Assembly (NCBI RefSeq): GCF_900108245.1
Contig: NZ_FNUY01000009.1
Coordinates: 124,001-188,000 of the forward strand
DNA from: Allobosea lathyri
GTDB lineage: Bacteria; Pseudomonadota; Alphaproteobacteria; Rhizobiales; Beijerinckiaceae
Direction: 5' to 3'
Length of the DNA: 64,000 nt
Shown: positions 54,598 to 63,327 of the stretch, piece after piece
Position numbering within the stretch: position 1 is the first letter of the stretch
Layout: every line of letters begins with the position of its first letter
Position numbers and translations under genes: made by a program
The notes under the pieces: generated by a model
What the model saw: only the letters and a program-made list of their open reading frames with translations
Database searches by the model: none
Told to the model about the DNA's origin: nothing

Positions 54598-56007
54598 ATG
54601 ATCGCTGCAAAACTCAAAGCCGCTGAGAACGACGCCGTCATCGCCGTCGAGAACCCGTTCGACGGTTCTATCGTTGAGAAGGTTCCCTCGACCGGAGCGG
54701 AAGCTCTTGACGACTTGCTCGCTCGCGCCCGCCGCGGCGCGGTCGCGTCCCGCCAACTGCCGCGTCACAAGCGCGCCGCTGTTCTCGAAGGCGCCGCGGC
54801 CCTCATCGATGATCGCCGGGAGACCTTCGCAAGCACTATTGTTGCCGAGGCCGGAAAAACGATCGTTCAGGCGCGCAAGGAAGTGATGCGCTGCGTGAAC
54901 ACGCTAAAGCTCTCGGCTGAGGAGGCGAAGCGCAGTGCCGGCGAGGTTATCCCGTTCGATGCCTATCCGGGATCGGAGCTGCGTCAAGGCTGGTTCACGC
55001 GCGAGCCGCTCGGGATCATCGCTGCGATAACGCCCTACAACGATCCTCTCAACTTGGTGGCGCACAAGCTTGGGCCGGCCATCGCTGGCGGAAATGCGAT
55101 CCTCCTCAAGCCGTCCGAACTGACACCGCTTTCCGCGATGAAACTGGTCGAGGCTCTCATCGAAGCCGGGTTGCCTGAGGAAATCATTACGATCGCCATC
55201 GGCGGCGTCGATCTTGGCAAGGCACTTGTCTCCGCCCGGGAGGTCCGCATGGTGTCGTTCACCGGCGGCTTTGCGGCAGGCGAGGCGATCACGCGTTCTG
55301 CCGGATTGAAGAAGCTTGCAATGGAGCTGGGCGGCAACGCCCCAGTCATCGTCATGGCCGACTGCGACTTCGACAAGGCCGTCGAAAGCTGCGTTTCGGG
55401 GGCCTTCTGGGCTGCCGGACAGAACTGCATCGGCGCCCAGCGCATTCTCGTCCAGGCGCAACTGTACGAGCGCTTCCGGGATGCCTTCGTTCGGGCCACC
55501 GCAAAGCTGAGAGCGGGCGATCCGTCACGAGAGGATACCGATGTTGGGCCGATGATTTCGGAGGATGTAGCGAGGCGGGCCCAAGCCTCCGTGAATGAGG
55601 CCATAGAGTCCGGCGCGATCTTGCTTTGCGGCAATCTGCGGAAAGGCTCGCTCTATCACCCAACCGTCTTGGAAGGCACGCCCCCAACCTGCTCGCTGTG
55701 GCACGAAGAGGTCTTCGCGCCGGTGGTGATGCTCGCGCCGTTCGAGACCTTCGACCAGGCAATCGAAATGGCCAATGATCCCGAATACAGCCTGCATGCC
55801 GGCATCTTCACGAACGACCTGTCGAAAGCGCTCGAAGCTGCTCAGCGAATTGATGCGGGCGGCGTCATGATCAATGACTCCTCGGACTATCGGTTCGACG
55901 CGATGCCGTTTGGCGGCTCCAAGTATGGCAGCATGGGACGCGAGGGCGTACGATTCGCGTTCGAAGACATGACCCAACCGAAGGTCGTTTGTATCAATCG
56001 AGCCTGA
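54598..56007 (+). CDS. Aldehyde dehydrogenase (DoeC-like)
   Basis: The 469-residue enzyme has the general base Glu ([13 protein letters not shown]) and the nucleophile Cys ([13 protein letters not shown]), with a cofactor region [14 protein letters not shown]. It oxidises an aldehyde to acid with NAD(P), and aspartate semialdehyde to aspartate would complete the pathway implied by its neighbours. The ATG at 54598 ([15 protein letters not shown]) has AGGATA about ten bases upstream and is preferred over longer in-frame starts. It is followed immediately by a truncated dapA-like gene. Confidence 0.8.
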   Translation: MIAAKLKAAENDAVIAVENPFDGSIVEKVPSTGAEALDDLLARARRGAVASRQLPRHKRAAVLEGAAALIDDRRETFASTIVAEAGKTIVQARKEVMRCVNTLKLSAEEAKRSAGEVIPFDAYPGSELRQGWFTREPLGIIAAITPYNDPLNLVAHKLGPAIAGGNAILLKPSELTPLSAMKLVEALIEAGLPEEIITIAIGGVDLGKALVSAREVRMVSFTGGFAAGEAITRSAGLKKLAMELGGNAPVIVMADCDFDKAVESCVSGAFWAAGQNCIGAQRILVQAQLYERFRDAFVRATAKLRAGDPSREDTDVGPMISEDVARRAQASVNEAIESGAILLCGNLRKGSLYHPTVLEGTPPTCSLWHEEVFAPVVMLAPFETFDQAIEMANDPEYSLHAGIFTNDLSKALEAAQRIDAGGVMINDSSDYRFDAMPFGGSKYGSMGREGVRFAFEDMTQPKVVCINRA

Positions 56008-56016
56008 CGGTTGGCG

Positions 56017-56247
56017 GTGAGCGATCCAACAATACGCGGAAGAGTGCCGACCGAAGATGTTGCTGCCGAAGCGATCGCGGACGCGACCTCACGACCGACC
56101 GTATCGATCTTTCGCGGGCTTTCCGCATTTCCGCTGACCCCGGTCGATGCCGGGGGTGTAGTCGATACCGACGCCTTCGCCCTAATTCTGGACCGGCTCG
56201 TCGCGGCCGACGTCGACACCATCGCCGTGCTCGGCAGCGCCGGCAGG
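56017..56247 (+). pseudogene. dapA-like (DHDPS family) 5' fragment
   Basis: From the GTG at 56017 the product reads IFRGLSAFPLTPVDAGGVVD, then ALILDRLVAADVDTIAVLGS. This is the start of dihydrodipicolinate-synthase/N-acetylneuraminate-lyase family aldolases. It breaks off after the first 75 residues, where IS6-type sequence begins. The remaining two thirds are not found downstream. It probably belonged to the preceding aldehyde dehydrogenase operon and may have acted on a 2-oxo acid. Confidence 0.75.
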
Positions 56248-56297
56248 CGTCGTCACGCTAACTCTGACGTGGCGGCCAGTCGTGTAGGTTGGCGGAT

Positions 56298-56625
56298 ATG
56301 GCCCTGCCGCCCATCAGCTACAAGCGCCATCTGTTCCCACGGCGATCATCGCCCATGCAGTGTACCTGTATTTCTGCTTTCGCCTGAGCCTGCGCCTGGT
56401 GGAGGAAATACTACCGGAGCGCGGCATCGCCGTTTCCTGCGAGCGAAGCGGCGCTAGGCCCTGAAGTTAGGGCGGGGCTACGCCCGCGGCCTCAAGCGAA
56501 AGAAGCCGAGCCGGCACGATCTCCGGCATCTCGAGGAGGTCGTGGTCACGATCGCCGGCAAGAAGCACTTGCTGTGGCGCGCGGCCGATCAAGACGGCTG
56601 TATCCTCGATGAGATAGGGACGCCG
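56298..56625 (+). pseudogene. IS6-family transposase remnant
   Basis: MALPPISYKRHLFP begins the protein. A frameshift follows, and IIAHAVYLYFCFRLSLRLVEE lies in another frame and then reaches a stop. Beyond, in yet another frame, are KPSRHDLRHLEEVVVTIAGKK and LLWRAADQDGCILDEI, which match the IS6 (DDE IS240-type) core with its first acidic residues. The C-terminal third is missing. The element is dead and separates the dapA fragment from the next operon. Positions 56626-56879 hold no other supported gene. Confidence 0.8.
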
Positions 56626-56879
56626 CGACCGTGGGCTGATGGGGGCGAGAGCGGCGCGGCCTTGAAGATCAGCGCGTCCTGCGTTTCTAAGTGGCATATG
56701 TTGAAGGCGCAGACCGGTTTACTCGGCGATGGCAAGTTCGGCGCCACAAGAAGCCGACGAAGGCCTTGTCGTTGCCCAACTTTACACATTCGCTTAAGTG
56801 GGGGGATTGCGCCCGCGGACCCGACCCGGTGAAGTCGCCCCAAGAGCTAAAATGAGAAAAGCTCTCCTGGGAGGATATT

Positions 56880-58109
56880 GTGCTGACAAGGTCAGGATTA
56901 TTCGCCGCCGCGATGTTATGCGCGATCGCCGGCCCGGCAATCGCCCAGCCGAAGACGATCAGTCTTTGGCACCCGTTCACGCTTGAGACCGACATGATCT
57001 ATGGCGGCATCAAGGCCTTCAACGAGTCGCAGAGCGAATACCGCATCGACCCGCGTATCGTGCCCGGGCCGCAAATGGATTCCGAGCTGATCAAGGCGAT
57101 CGCCAGCGGCTCGGTGCCGGACCTGGTGACACTCGACAATCCCGTCGTCGCCAGCTTCTCGGCGCAGGGCACGCTGACAGACCTGACCGAGCGCGTCGGC
57201 AAATCGGCGGTCGTCAAGCCGGACGTCTATTTCAAGGGGCCATGGGCCTCCGGCCTCTGGAAGCAACGCATCTTCGCCGTGCCGCGCGACGCCAACACCC
57301 TGGCGCTCTGCTACAACGCCGACATGTTCAAGGCGAAGGGGCTTGATCCGGACAAGCCGCCCAAGACCTGGACCGAGCTGCTCGACGCCGCCAAGGCGCT
57401 GAAGGACCCGGCCAAGAACGTCTACGGCTTCGGCTTCAGCGCCGTGCAGGCCGACGAGGGCGTGTTCCAATTCCTGCCCTTCCTGCATCAGGCCGGCGGT
57501 GCGATCGACAAGCTCGACGCGCCGGAGGCGACCGAGGCGCTTGAGTTCTGGGCTGGCATGGTCAAGGACGGGATCGCCTCCCGCGACGTCATCAACCAGC
57601 GCCAGTACGAGGTGACCAATACCTTCATGGCCGCCAATGCCGCGATGGTGCTGTGCGGGCCATGGGAACTGCCGCGCCTGCAGAAGGAAGCCAAGTTCGC
57701 GTGGCGCCTTGCGCTGCTGCCGGTCAAGCCCGGCAAGGACATCGCGGCATCCGCGCTCGGCGGCTATGACTGGGTCGTGCCCAAGGGCGCCAAGCAGGTC
57801 GATGGCGCCTTCCGTTTCATCGAGTTCATGTCGGATCCGAAGATCCTGAACGAGGGCTGGAAAACCGGCCGGCTCGCGCCGCGCACCGACGTCACCGTCT
57901 CCGATCCGCTCTGGCCGCAGGCTTACGGCATCTACCGCAAGCAGCTCGAAAGCGCCCGCGCCCGTGGTCCGCATCCGCAATGGCCGGAGATCTCGCGCGC
58001 CATTCAGATCGCCATGCAGGAGGCCGTGACAGGCACCAAGCCCGCGGGAACCGCGCTTGCCGACGCGGCGCGCAAGATCAAGCCGATCTTGGCCAAGACG
58101 CCGTTGTGA
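56880..58109 (+). CDS. Extracellular solute-binding protein family 1 (CUT1)
   Basis: The 409-residue protein begins at a GTG preceded by GGGAGGATATT and has a signal peptide (TRSGLFAAAMLCAIAGPA, cleavage near AIAQ). The mature part shows family 1 features (ISLWHPFTLETDMIYGG, GSVPDLVTLDNPVV, FHQAGG-like segment, CGPWELPRL). It would feed the two permeases downstream. The operon lacks an ABC ATPase. The following ThuA- and Tm-1-like genes suggest a carbohydrate or aromatic plant compound as ligand, but this cannot be read from sequence. Confidence 0.85.
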   Translation: MLTRSGLFAAAMLCAIAGPAIAQPKTISLWHPFTLETDMIYGGIKAFNESQSEYRIDPRIVPGPQMDSELIKAIASGSVPDLVTLDNPVVASFSAQGTLTDLTERVGKSAVVKPDVYFKGPWASGLWKQRIFAVPRDANTLALCYNADMFKAKGLDPDKPPKTWTELLDAAKALKDPAKNVYGFGFSAVQADEGVFQFLPFLHQAGGAIDKLDAPEATEALEFWAGMVKDGIASRDVINQRQYEVTNTFMAANAAMVLCGPWELPRLQKEAKFAWRLALLPVKPGKDIAASALGGYDWVVPKGAKQVDGAFRFIEFMSDPKILNEGWKTGRLAPRTDVTVSDPLWPQAYGIYRKQLESARARGPHPQWPEISRAIQIAMQEAVTGTKPAGTALADAARKIKPILAKTPL

Positions 58110-58173
58110 TTGCGAACGGGGAGCGGCCAGCGCCGCTCCCGCCTGCCCAAGCCGAGTTCGGAGCCAACTGCCT

Positions 58174-59058
58174 ATGCCGGGATCTCCCTCAGCGCTGCTC
58201 TATGTCTTCCTGGCGCTGCCGATCCTTTATCTCATCGGCTTCGTCGGCTTTCCGATCGCCTATAACCTGATGATGAGCGTGCAGGAGGTGAATCTCGGCA
58301 ACATCACCGAGTTCATCCGCCCCTTCGTCGGGCTCGACAACTACCGCACGGTCCTCGCCGACGAATCGTTCCAGAAGGTACTGGTCAACACCTTGCTCTT
58401 CGTCGGCTGCAACGTCGTGGCGCAGGTCGGGATCGGGCTCGGCGTGGCATTGTTCTTCGCCCAGGATTTTCCGGGAGCGGGTTTCATGCGCGGGCTTTTG
58501 CTCTGTTCCTGGATGCTGCCGGCGCTCGTCGTCGGCGCCCTGTGGAAATGGATCTTCGCCACCGAGTACGGCGTTGCCAACTCCGTGCTCTCGGCCCTGC
58601 ATCTGATCGGCTCGCCGATCCATTGGCTTTCCGACCCGGCGGTGGCGCTGACTTCGGTGACCCTCGCCAATATCTGGTTCGGCATGCCCTTCAGCATGAT
58701 CCTGATCGCCGCCGCGCTGACCGCGATCCCGAAGGAGCATTACGAGGCCGCCTCGCTCGACGGCGCCGGCAGCGCGGCTCGCTTCTGGTACATCACCTTG
58801 CCGGCGTTGAAGCCGGCGCTGCTCGCCGTCGCCTGCCTGGTGACGATCTACACCATGCGGGCCTTCGACCTGATCTTCGCGATGACGCAGGGCGGGCCGC
58901 TCGACGCCTCGAACGTGCTGCCGCTGCTCTCGTATCAGTTCTCGTTCAAGCAGTTCGATTTCGGCGTAGGCTCGGCCATGGGCTCCTTTGCCTTCCTGAT
59001 CGTCTTCGGCGTAGCGCTGCTTTACGTACGCACGCTGAAGCAGGAGACGGCGTCATGA
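58174..59058 (+). CDS. ABC permease, MalF-like
   Basis: The 294-residue membrane protein starts MPGSPSALLYVFLALPILYL. It has six hydrophobic segments and an EAA loop (YEAASLDGAGSAARFWYITLP). Upstream in-frame sequence is arginine-rich and antiphase to the binding-protein gene, so the ATG at 58174 is used. The stop overlaps the next ATG by four bases (ATGA). It works with the MalG-like permease. Confidence 0.85.
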   Translation: MPGSPSALLYVFLALPILYLIGFVGFPIAYNLMMSVQEVNLGNITEFIRPFVGLDNYRTVLADESFQKVLVNTLLFVGCNVVAQVGIGLGVALFFAQDFPGAGFMRGLLLCSWMLPALVVGALWKWIFATEYGVANSVLSALHLIGSPIHWLSDPAVALTSVTLANIWFGMPFSMILIAAALTAIPKEHYEAASLDGAGSAARFWYITLPALKPALLAVACLVTIYTMRAFDLIFAMTQGGPLDASNVLPLLSYQFSFKQFDFGVGSAMGSFAFLIVFGVALLYVRTLKQETAS

Positions 59059-59903
59059 GCGTCAGGCTCCGCCAGCTCGGCGTGCTGCCCTTCGGCGGCT
59101 GGCCGGTTACCGCCATCGCCACCATCGGCATCGGGCTCTACCTGTTCCCGATCTACTGGATGCTGATCTCCGGCCTGAAGGATTCGGCCGAGATATTCGC
59201 CAACCCGCCGACCTTCGTGCCGCGGGCGCCGTCGCTCTCCGCCTTCGAGTACGTCTTCGTCCGCGAGAACGTGCTGCGCTACCTGCGCAACAGCCTGACT
59301 ATCGCCATCCCTGTGACCATCCTGACGCTCGTGCTCGGCGCGATGGGCGCCTATGCGATGAGCCGGCTGCGCAACCGCGTGGTCGATGTCGCGATCGTCA
59401 TCGTGCTGCTGCTCCAGGTCTTCCCGGAGGCGCTGCTGGCGACGCCGATGTTCATCATCTTCCGCTCGCTCGACCTGCTCAACACCTTCGCCGCCGTCAT
59501 CCTGGCGACGACCTCGAAGACGCTCGCCTTCGCGCTGGTGATCCTGCGGCCGATGTTCCGGCAGGTGCCGTTCGAGCTGGAGGAAGCCTCCTTCGTCGAT
59601 GGCTGCACCAGGCTGCAGACCTTCCGGCTGATTGTGCTGCCCTTGATGAAGGTGCCGCTGATCGTCGTCGGCACGCTCTGCTTCGTCCAGGCCTACGGTC
59701 AGTTCGTCTACGGGCTGACACTGCTCAGCCAGCAGGAGCTGCAGCCGGCGACGGTCGGCATCTACAGCTTCGTCGGCGCCGAATATGCCGACTGGCACCG
59801 GGTCATGGCCTTCTCCTCGATCTTCGTGCTGCCGATCCTGGCGATCTTCCTCGCCATGCAGCGGCGGATCGTCTCCGGCCTGACGGCAGGGGCACTGAAA
59901 TGA
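59055..59903 (+). CDS. ABC permease, MalG-like
   Basis: The 282-residue protein begins [16 protein letters not shown] and has six hydrophobic stretches and the EAA loop ([20 protein letters not shown]). Its ATG overlaps the stop of the first permease. No ATP-binding-protein gene follows, and the next gene is thuA-like. It probably borrows an ATPase such as the UgpC-like protein at 28732-29826. Confidence 0.85.
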   Translation: MSVRLRQLGVLPFGGWPVTAIATIGIGLYLFPIYWMLISGLKDSAEIFANPPTFVPRAPSLSAFEYVFVRENVLRYLRNSLTIAIPVTILTLVLGAMGAYAMSRLRNRVVDVAIVIVLLLQVFPEALLATPMFIIFRSLDLLNTFAAVILATTSKTLAFALVILRPMFRQVPFELEEASFVDGCTRLQTFRLIVLPLMKVPLIVVGTLCFVQAYGQFVYGLTLLSQQELQPATVGIYSFVGAEYADWHRVMAFSSIFVLPILAIFLAMQRRIVSGLTAGALK

Positions 59904-59931
59904 CCGAAACCCGCTATCGAAGGCCAGTACA

Positions 59932-60654
59932 ATGCGCGTGACCGTGTGGAACGAGTTCCGTCACGAGAAATCCAACCCGATCGTCGCCGGAATCTATCCA
60001 GCCGGCATCCATGGCGCGATCGCCTCCGGTCTCGTCGAGAACGGCATTTTGGGTGTGACCACCGCAACTCTGGACGAGCCGGAACAGGGGCTCTCGACCG
60101 AGCGTCTGGCTGAGACCGACGTACTGCTCTGGTGGGGCCACCGCCACCATGACGAGGTCTCGGACGCGCTGGCGGCGGCGGTCTGCGAGCGCGTCAATGC
60201 CGGGATGGGCCTCATCGTGCTGCATTCCGGGCATTTCTCAAAGGTGTTCAAGCGGCTGATGGGTACGCCCTGCACCTTGCGCTGGCGCGCCCAGGGCGAG
60301 CTTGAGCGGCTCTGGGTGGTCGATCCCGCCCATCCCGTCGCTGCTGGCCTCCCGCCCTTCTTCGAACTGGAGCGCGAGGAGATGTATGGAGAGCCCTTCG
60401 AGGTGCCGCCGCCGGACGAGCTCGTCTTCCTGAGCTGGTTCAAGGGCGGCGAGGCGTTTCGCAGCGGCTGCGGCTATCGGCGCGGGCGCGGGCGGATCTT
60501 CTATTTCCGGCCCGGTCACGAGACCTTCCCGACCTATAACGACGCCACGATCCGCAAGGTCATCGCCAATGCCGTGCGCTGGGCCGCACCTGCGGTGATG
60601 GAGGCCGAGCCCTTCCAGAACCGGCGCATCATGCCGCCGCTCGAGCCGATCTGA
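59932..60654 (+). CDS. ThuA-family protein
   Basis: The 240-residue protein has the glutamine-amidotransferase-like ThuA fold ([58 protein letters not shown]). ThuA proteins occur in trehalose/maltitol and other sugar catabolic operons, and their reaction is not firmly known. It follows the permease by 28 bases. The context is a sugar or sugar-derivative operon. The active site Cys of true amidotransferases is not seen. Confidence 0.85.
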   Translation: MRVTVWNEFRHEKSNPIVAGIYPAGIHGAIASGLVENGILGVTTATLDEPEQGLSTERLAETDVLLWWGHRHHDEVSDALAAAVCERVNAGMGLIVLHSGHFSKVFKRLMGTPCTLRWRAQGELERLWVVDPAHPVAAGLPPFFELEREEMYGEPFEVPPPDELVFLSWFKGGEAFRSGCGYRRGRGRIFYFRPGHETFPTYNDATIRKVIANAVRWAAPAVMEAEPFQNRRIMPPLEPI

Positions 60655-60664
60655 GGGCTGCGCG

Positions 60665-61873
60665 ATGGGCAAGCGCATCTACATCGCTGGCACGCTCGAC
60701 ACCAAGAGTGCCGAGTTGGCGTACGCCCGCGACGCCATCCGCGCGATGGGCGAGCAGGCTGTGATCGTCGATCTCTCGACGCAGCCGCACGGCCATGCCG
60801 CCGATATTAGCGCTGCCGTGGTTGCGGCCTACCATCCGGGTGGCGCCAAGGCCGTCTTCACCGGCGACCGCGGCACTGCGATCGCGGCGATGACCGAGGC
60901 CTTCGCCCGCTTCCTGCCGGCTCGGGACGACATCGCGGGCGTGCTCGGGCTCGGCGGTTCGGGCGGGACGGCGCTGATCGCGCCGGCCATGCGGGCGCTG
61001 CCGGTGGGCACGCCGAAGCTGATCGTCTCGACCGTCGCCTCCGGCAATGTCGCCGGCTATGTCGGGCCGACCGACATCGCGATGATGTATTCGGTCACCG
61101 ACATTGCGGGGCTGAACCGAATCTCGCGGCTGGTGATCGCCAACGCCGCGCATGCGGTCGCCGGCATGGTGCGCAGCGCGGCGATGATCGCGCCTTCGGC
61201 CGAGGACAAGCCCCCGATTGGGCTGACCATGTTCGGCGTCACCACGCCCTGCGTGAACCAGACGGTGGCGCAGCTCTCGGGCGCGTTCGAGTGCCTTGTC
61301 TTCCATGCCACGGGCACCGGCGGTCAGTCGCTCGAGAAGCTGGTCGATTCCGGGCTGATCACAGCCGCGATCGACGCGACCACGACCGAGCTCTGCGACC
61401 TGCTGATGGGCGGCATCTTCCCCTGCACGGAGGACCGGCTCGGCGCCTTCGCACGCACCGGCGTGCCCTATGTCGGCAGTTGCGGCGCGCTCGACATGGT
61501 CAATTTCGGCCCGCTCGACACGGTGCCGCCGCGCTATTCCGGGCGGTTGTTCTACCAGCACAATCCGCAGGTCACGCTGATGCGGACCACGCCGGAGGAG
61601 AATGCCCGGATGGGCGCCTGGCTCGGCGAACGGCTCAATCGCTGTCAGGGGCCGGTGCGCTTCCTGATCCCCGAGGGGGGCGTCTCGCTGCTCGATTTGC
61701 CGGGCCAGCCTTTTCACGATCCGGCCGCGGACGCGGCTCTGTTTGCGGCGCTGGAGCGAACGCTCAAGCCGACATCGCGCTGCAAGCTGCTGCGCCTGCC
61801 CTACGCCATCAACGACGCTGCATTCGCCGACGCCCTCGTCGCCCAGATGCATGAAGCCCTAGCAGAGGCCTGA
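60665..61873 (+). CDS. Tm-1-like ATP-binding domain protein (UPF0261)
   Basis: The 402-residue protein matches the N-terminal half of Tm-1/UPF0261 proteins ([55 protein letters not shown]). In plants Tm-1 binds ATP and tomato mosaic virus replicase. In bacteria the family sits in catabolic operons with unknown reaction. Here it is 10 bases after thuA. The second half of the classical protein is encoded by the next gene, so the bacterial version is split in two. Confidence 0.85.
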   Translation: MGKRIYIAGTLDTKSAELAYARDAIRAMGEQAVIVDLSTQPHGHAADISAAVVAAYHPGGAKAVFTGDRGTAIAAMTEAFARFLPARDDIAGVLGLGGSGGTALIAPAMRALPVGTPKLIVSTVASGNVAGYVGPTDIAMMYSVTDIAGLNRISRLVIANAAHAVAGMVRSAAMIAPSAEDKPPIGLTMFGVTTPCVNQTVAQLSGAFECLVFHATGTGGQSLEKLVDSGLITAAIDATTTELCDLLMGGIFPCTEDRLGAFARTGVPYVGSCGALDMVNFGPLDTVPPRYSGRLFYQHNPQVTLMRTTPEENARMGAWLGERLNRCQGPVRFLIPEGGVSLLDLPGQPFHDPAADAALFAALERTLKPTSRCKLLRLPYAINDAAFADALVAQMHEALAEA

Positions 61874-61876
61874 ACC

Positions 61877-62716
61877 ATGCCCCCATTCCAGAGACAACAG
61901 CTGGTCGACCGCTTTCAGGACATGGTCCGTCGCGGCGAGAAGATCGTCGGCGGCGGCGCCGGCACCGGCCTTTCCGCCAAATGCGAGGAGGAAGGCGGGA
62001 TCGACCTGATCGTGATCTACAATTCCGGGCGATATCGCATGGCCGGGCGCGGTTCTCTCGCCGGCGTGCTCGCCTATGGCAATGCCAACGATATCGTCAA
62101 GGAAATGGCCCGCGAGGTGCTGCCGGTGGTCAAGCGCACGCCGGTGCTCGCCGGGGTCAACGGTACCGACCCGTTCTGCCTGTTCGACTCTTTCCTCGAC
62201 GAGCTGAAGTGCATGGGCTTCTCCGGCGTGCAGAACTTCCCGACAGTCGGGCTGATCGACGGTGTCTTCCGGGCCAATCTGGAGGAGACCGGGATGGGCT
62301 ATGGCCATGAGGTCGAGATGATCCGGATGGCGCGCTCGAAGGACATGCTGACCACCCCTTACGTCTTCAACGAAGCCGAAGCGGTCGCGATGACCGAGGC
62401 CGGCGCCGACATCCTCGTCGCGCATATGGGCCTGACCGTCGGCGGTTCGATCGGCGCCGAGACCGCCTTCAGCCTGGCCGATTGCGTCCCCCGCATCGAC
62501 GCCATCGCCGCGGCGGCACGCAGCGTGCGCGAGGACATCATCATCCTGTGCCATGGCGGGCCGATCTCCTCGCCGGACGACGCCCGCTACATCCTTTCAC
62601 AATGCCGTCACTGCCATGGCTTCTACGGCGCCAGTTCACTGGAGCGGCTGCCGACCGAGGCTTCGCTGACGGCCCAGACGCGAAGCTTCAAGGCGATCGC
62701 AAAGGCCGCCGAATAG
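61877..62716 (+). CDS. Phosphoenolpyruvate hydrolase-family protein (Tm-1 C-terminal half)
   Basis: The 279-residue protein is a TIM-barrel enzyme of the PEP-hydrolase/isocitrate-lyase-like family ([44 protein letters not shown]). It starts three bases after the Tm-1 N-terminal gene, so the two form a complex or a split enzyme. The reaction is unknown, and a C-C or C-P-type cleavage of a 2-oxo or phosphorylated intermediate is possible by fold. No signal peptide. Confidence 0.85.
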   Translation: MPPFQRQQLVDRFQDMVRRGEKIVGGGAGTGLSAKCEEEGGIDLIVIYNSGRYRMAGRGSLAGVLAYGNANDIVKEMAREVLPVVKRTPVLAGVNGTDPFCLFDSFLDELKCMGFSGVQNFPTVGLIDGVFRANLEETGMGYGHEVEMIRMARSKDMLTTPYVFNEAEAVAMTEAGADILVAHMGLTVGGSIGAETAFSLADCVPRIDAIAAAARSVREDIIILCHGGPISSPDDARYILSQCRHCHGFYGASSLERLPTEASLTAQTRSFKAIAKAAE

Positions 62717-62750
62717 GCGCGGCTAAAGATAACAGGACAGGAGGAAACAG

Positions 62751-63194
62751 ATGGCGAAAGTCTATATCAGCGGCATCATCGATGCGCCGGTCGACAAGGT
62801 CTGGGCCTATGCCCGCGATTTCAACGGCCATGGCGAATGGCATCCGCTGATTGCCAAGAGTCATGTCGAGGATGGCTTGCCGAGCGACCAAGTCGGCTGC
62901 GTGCGCAATTTCACGCTGACCAATGGCGGGCATCTGCGCGAGCGCCTCCTCTCGTTCAGCGATCTGGAGCGGCGCTTTACCTACAACATCATCGTCTCGC
63001 CCATGCCGATCGAGAACTACGTCGCGACCTTCGGCGTCAAGCCCGTGACCGAGGGCAACAAGACCTTCGTCGAGTGGATGGCCGAGTTCGACGTCTCGCC
63101 GGCCGACGAGGCCGGCATCAAGGAAAAAGTTGGTCGGGGCACGTTTGCCGAGGGTATCAAGGCGCTGGAAAAGGCAGTGACGGCGCGGGGCTGA
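62751..63194 (+). CDS. SRPBCC-family protein
   Basis: The 147-residue protein has the START/Bet v1-like helix-grip fold pattern (VYISGIIDAPVDKVWAYAR, DFNGHGEWHPLIAKS, and a C-terminal helix). Such proteins bind hydrophobic ligands or act as cyclases or lyases. AACAGGAGGAAACAG before the ATG is a strong ribosome-binding site. It is the last gene of the operon. A role in handling a hydrophobic or aromatic intermediate is inferred. Confidence 0.8.
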   Translation: MAKVYISGIIDAPVDKVWAYARDFNGHGEWHPLIAKSHVEDGLPSDQVGCVRNFTLTNGGHLRERLLSFSDLERRFTYNIIVSPMPIENYVATFGVKPVTEGNKTFVEWMAEFDVSPADEAGIKEKVGRGTFAEGIKALEKAVTARG

Positions 63195-63225
63195 CACTCC
63201 TCGCCACGACTGGCCTCCGTCGTCG

Positions 63226-63246
63226 TGCTCGCCCTTGTGGCGAGCA
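63226..63246. terminator. Hairpin TGCTCGCC/GGCGAGCA between convergent genes
   Basis: A perfect 8-bp stem (63226-63233 and 63239-63246) with a five-base loop sits between the SRPBCC gene and the convergent regulator gene. It lacks a T-run, so it may be a rho-independent-like or RNA-stabilising hairpin rather than a strong terminator. Confidence 0.4.
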
Positions 63247-63327
63247 TCCAGGTCTTGCGACATGGACTAAGGGAAGACGTGGATGGTCAGGACAAGCCCG
63301 ACCATGACGAGAAGTGGCCGTCTACAA

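Noticed and set aside
56690..56750. TGGCA-containing words upstream of the 56880 operon as a sigma-54 promoter
   Set aside because: The -12 part does not fit TTGC at the required spacing, so only half of the consensus is present.
56916..57980. 354-codon minus-strand frame opposite the solute-binding protein gene
   Set aside because: Antisense to a gene with signal peptide and family motifs. The composition is not protein-like.
60629..61852. 407-codon minus-strand frame opposite the Tm-1-like gene
   Set aside because: Antisense shadow with low-complexity R/H/D composition and no recognisable domain. The plus-strand gene is clear.
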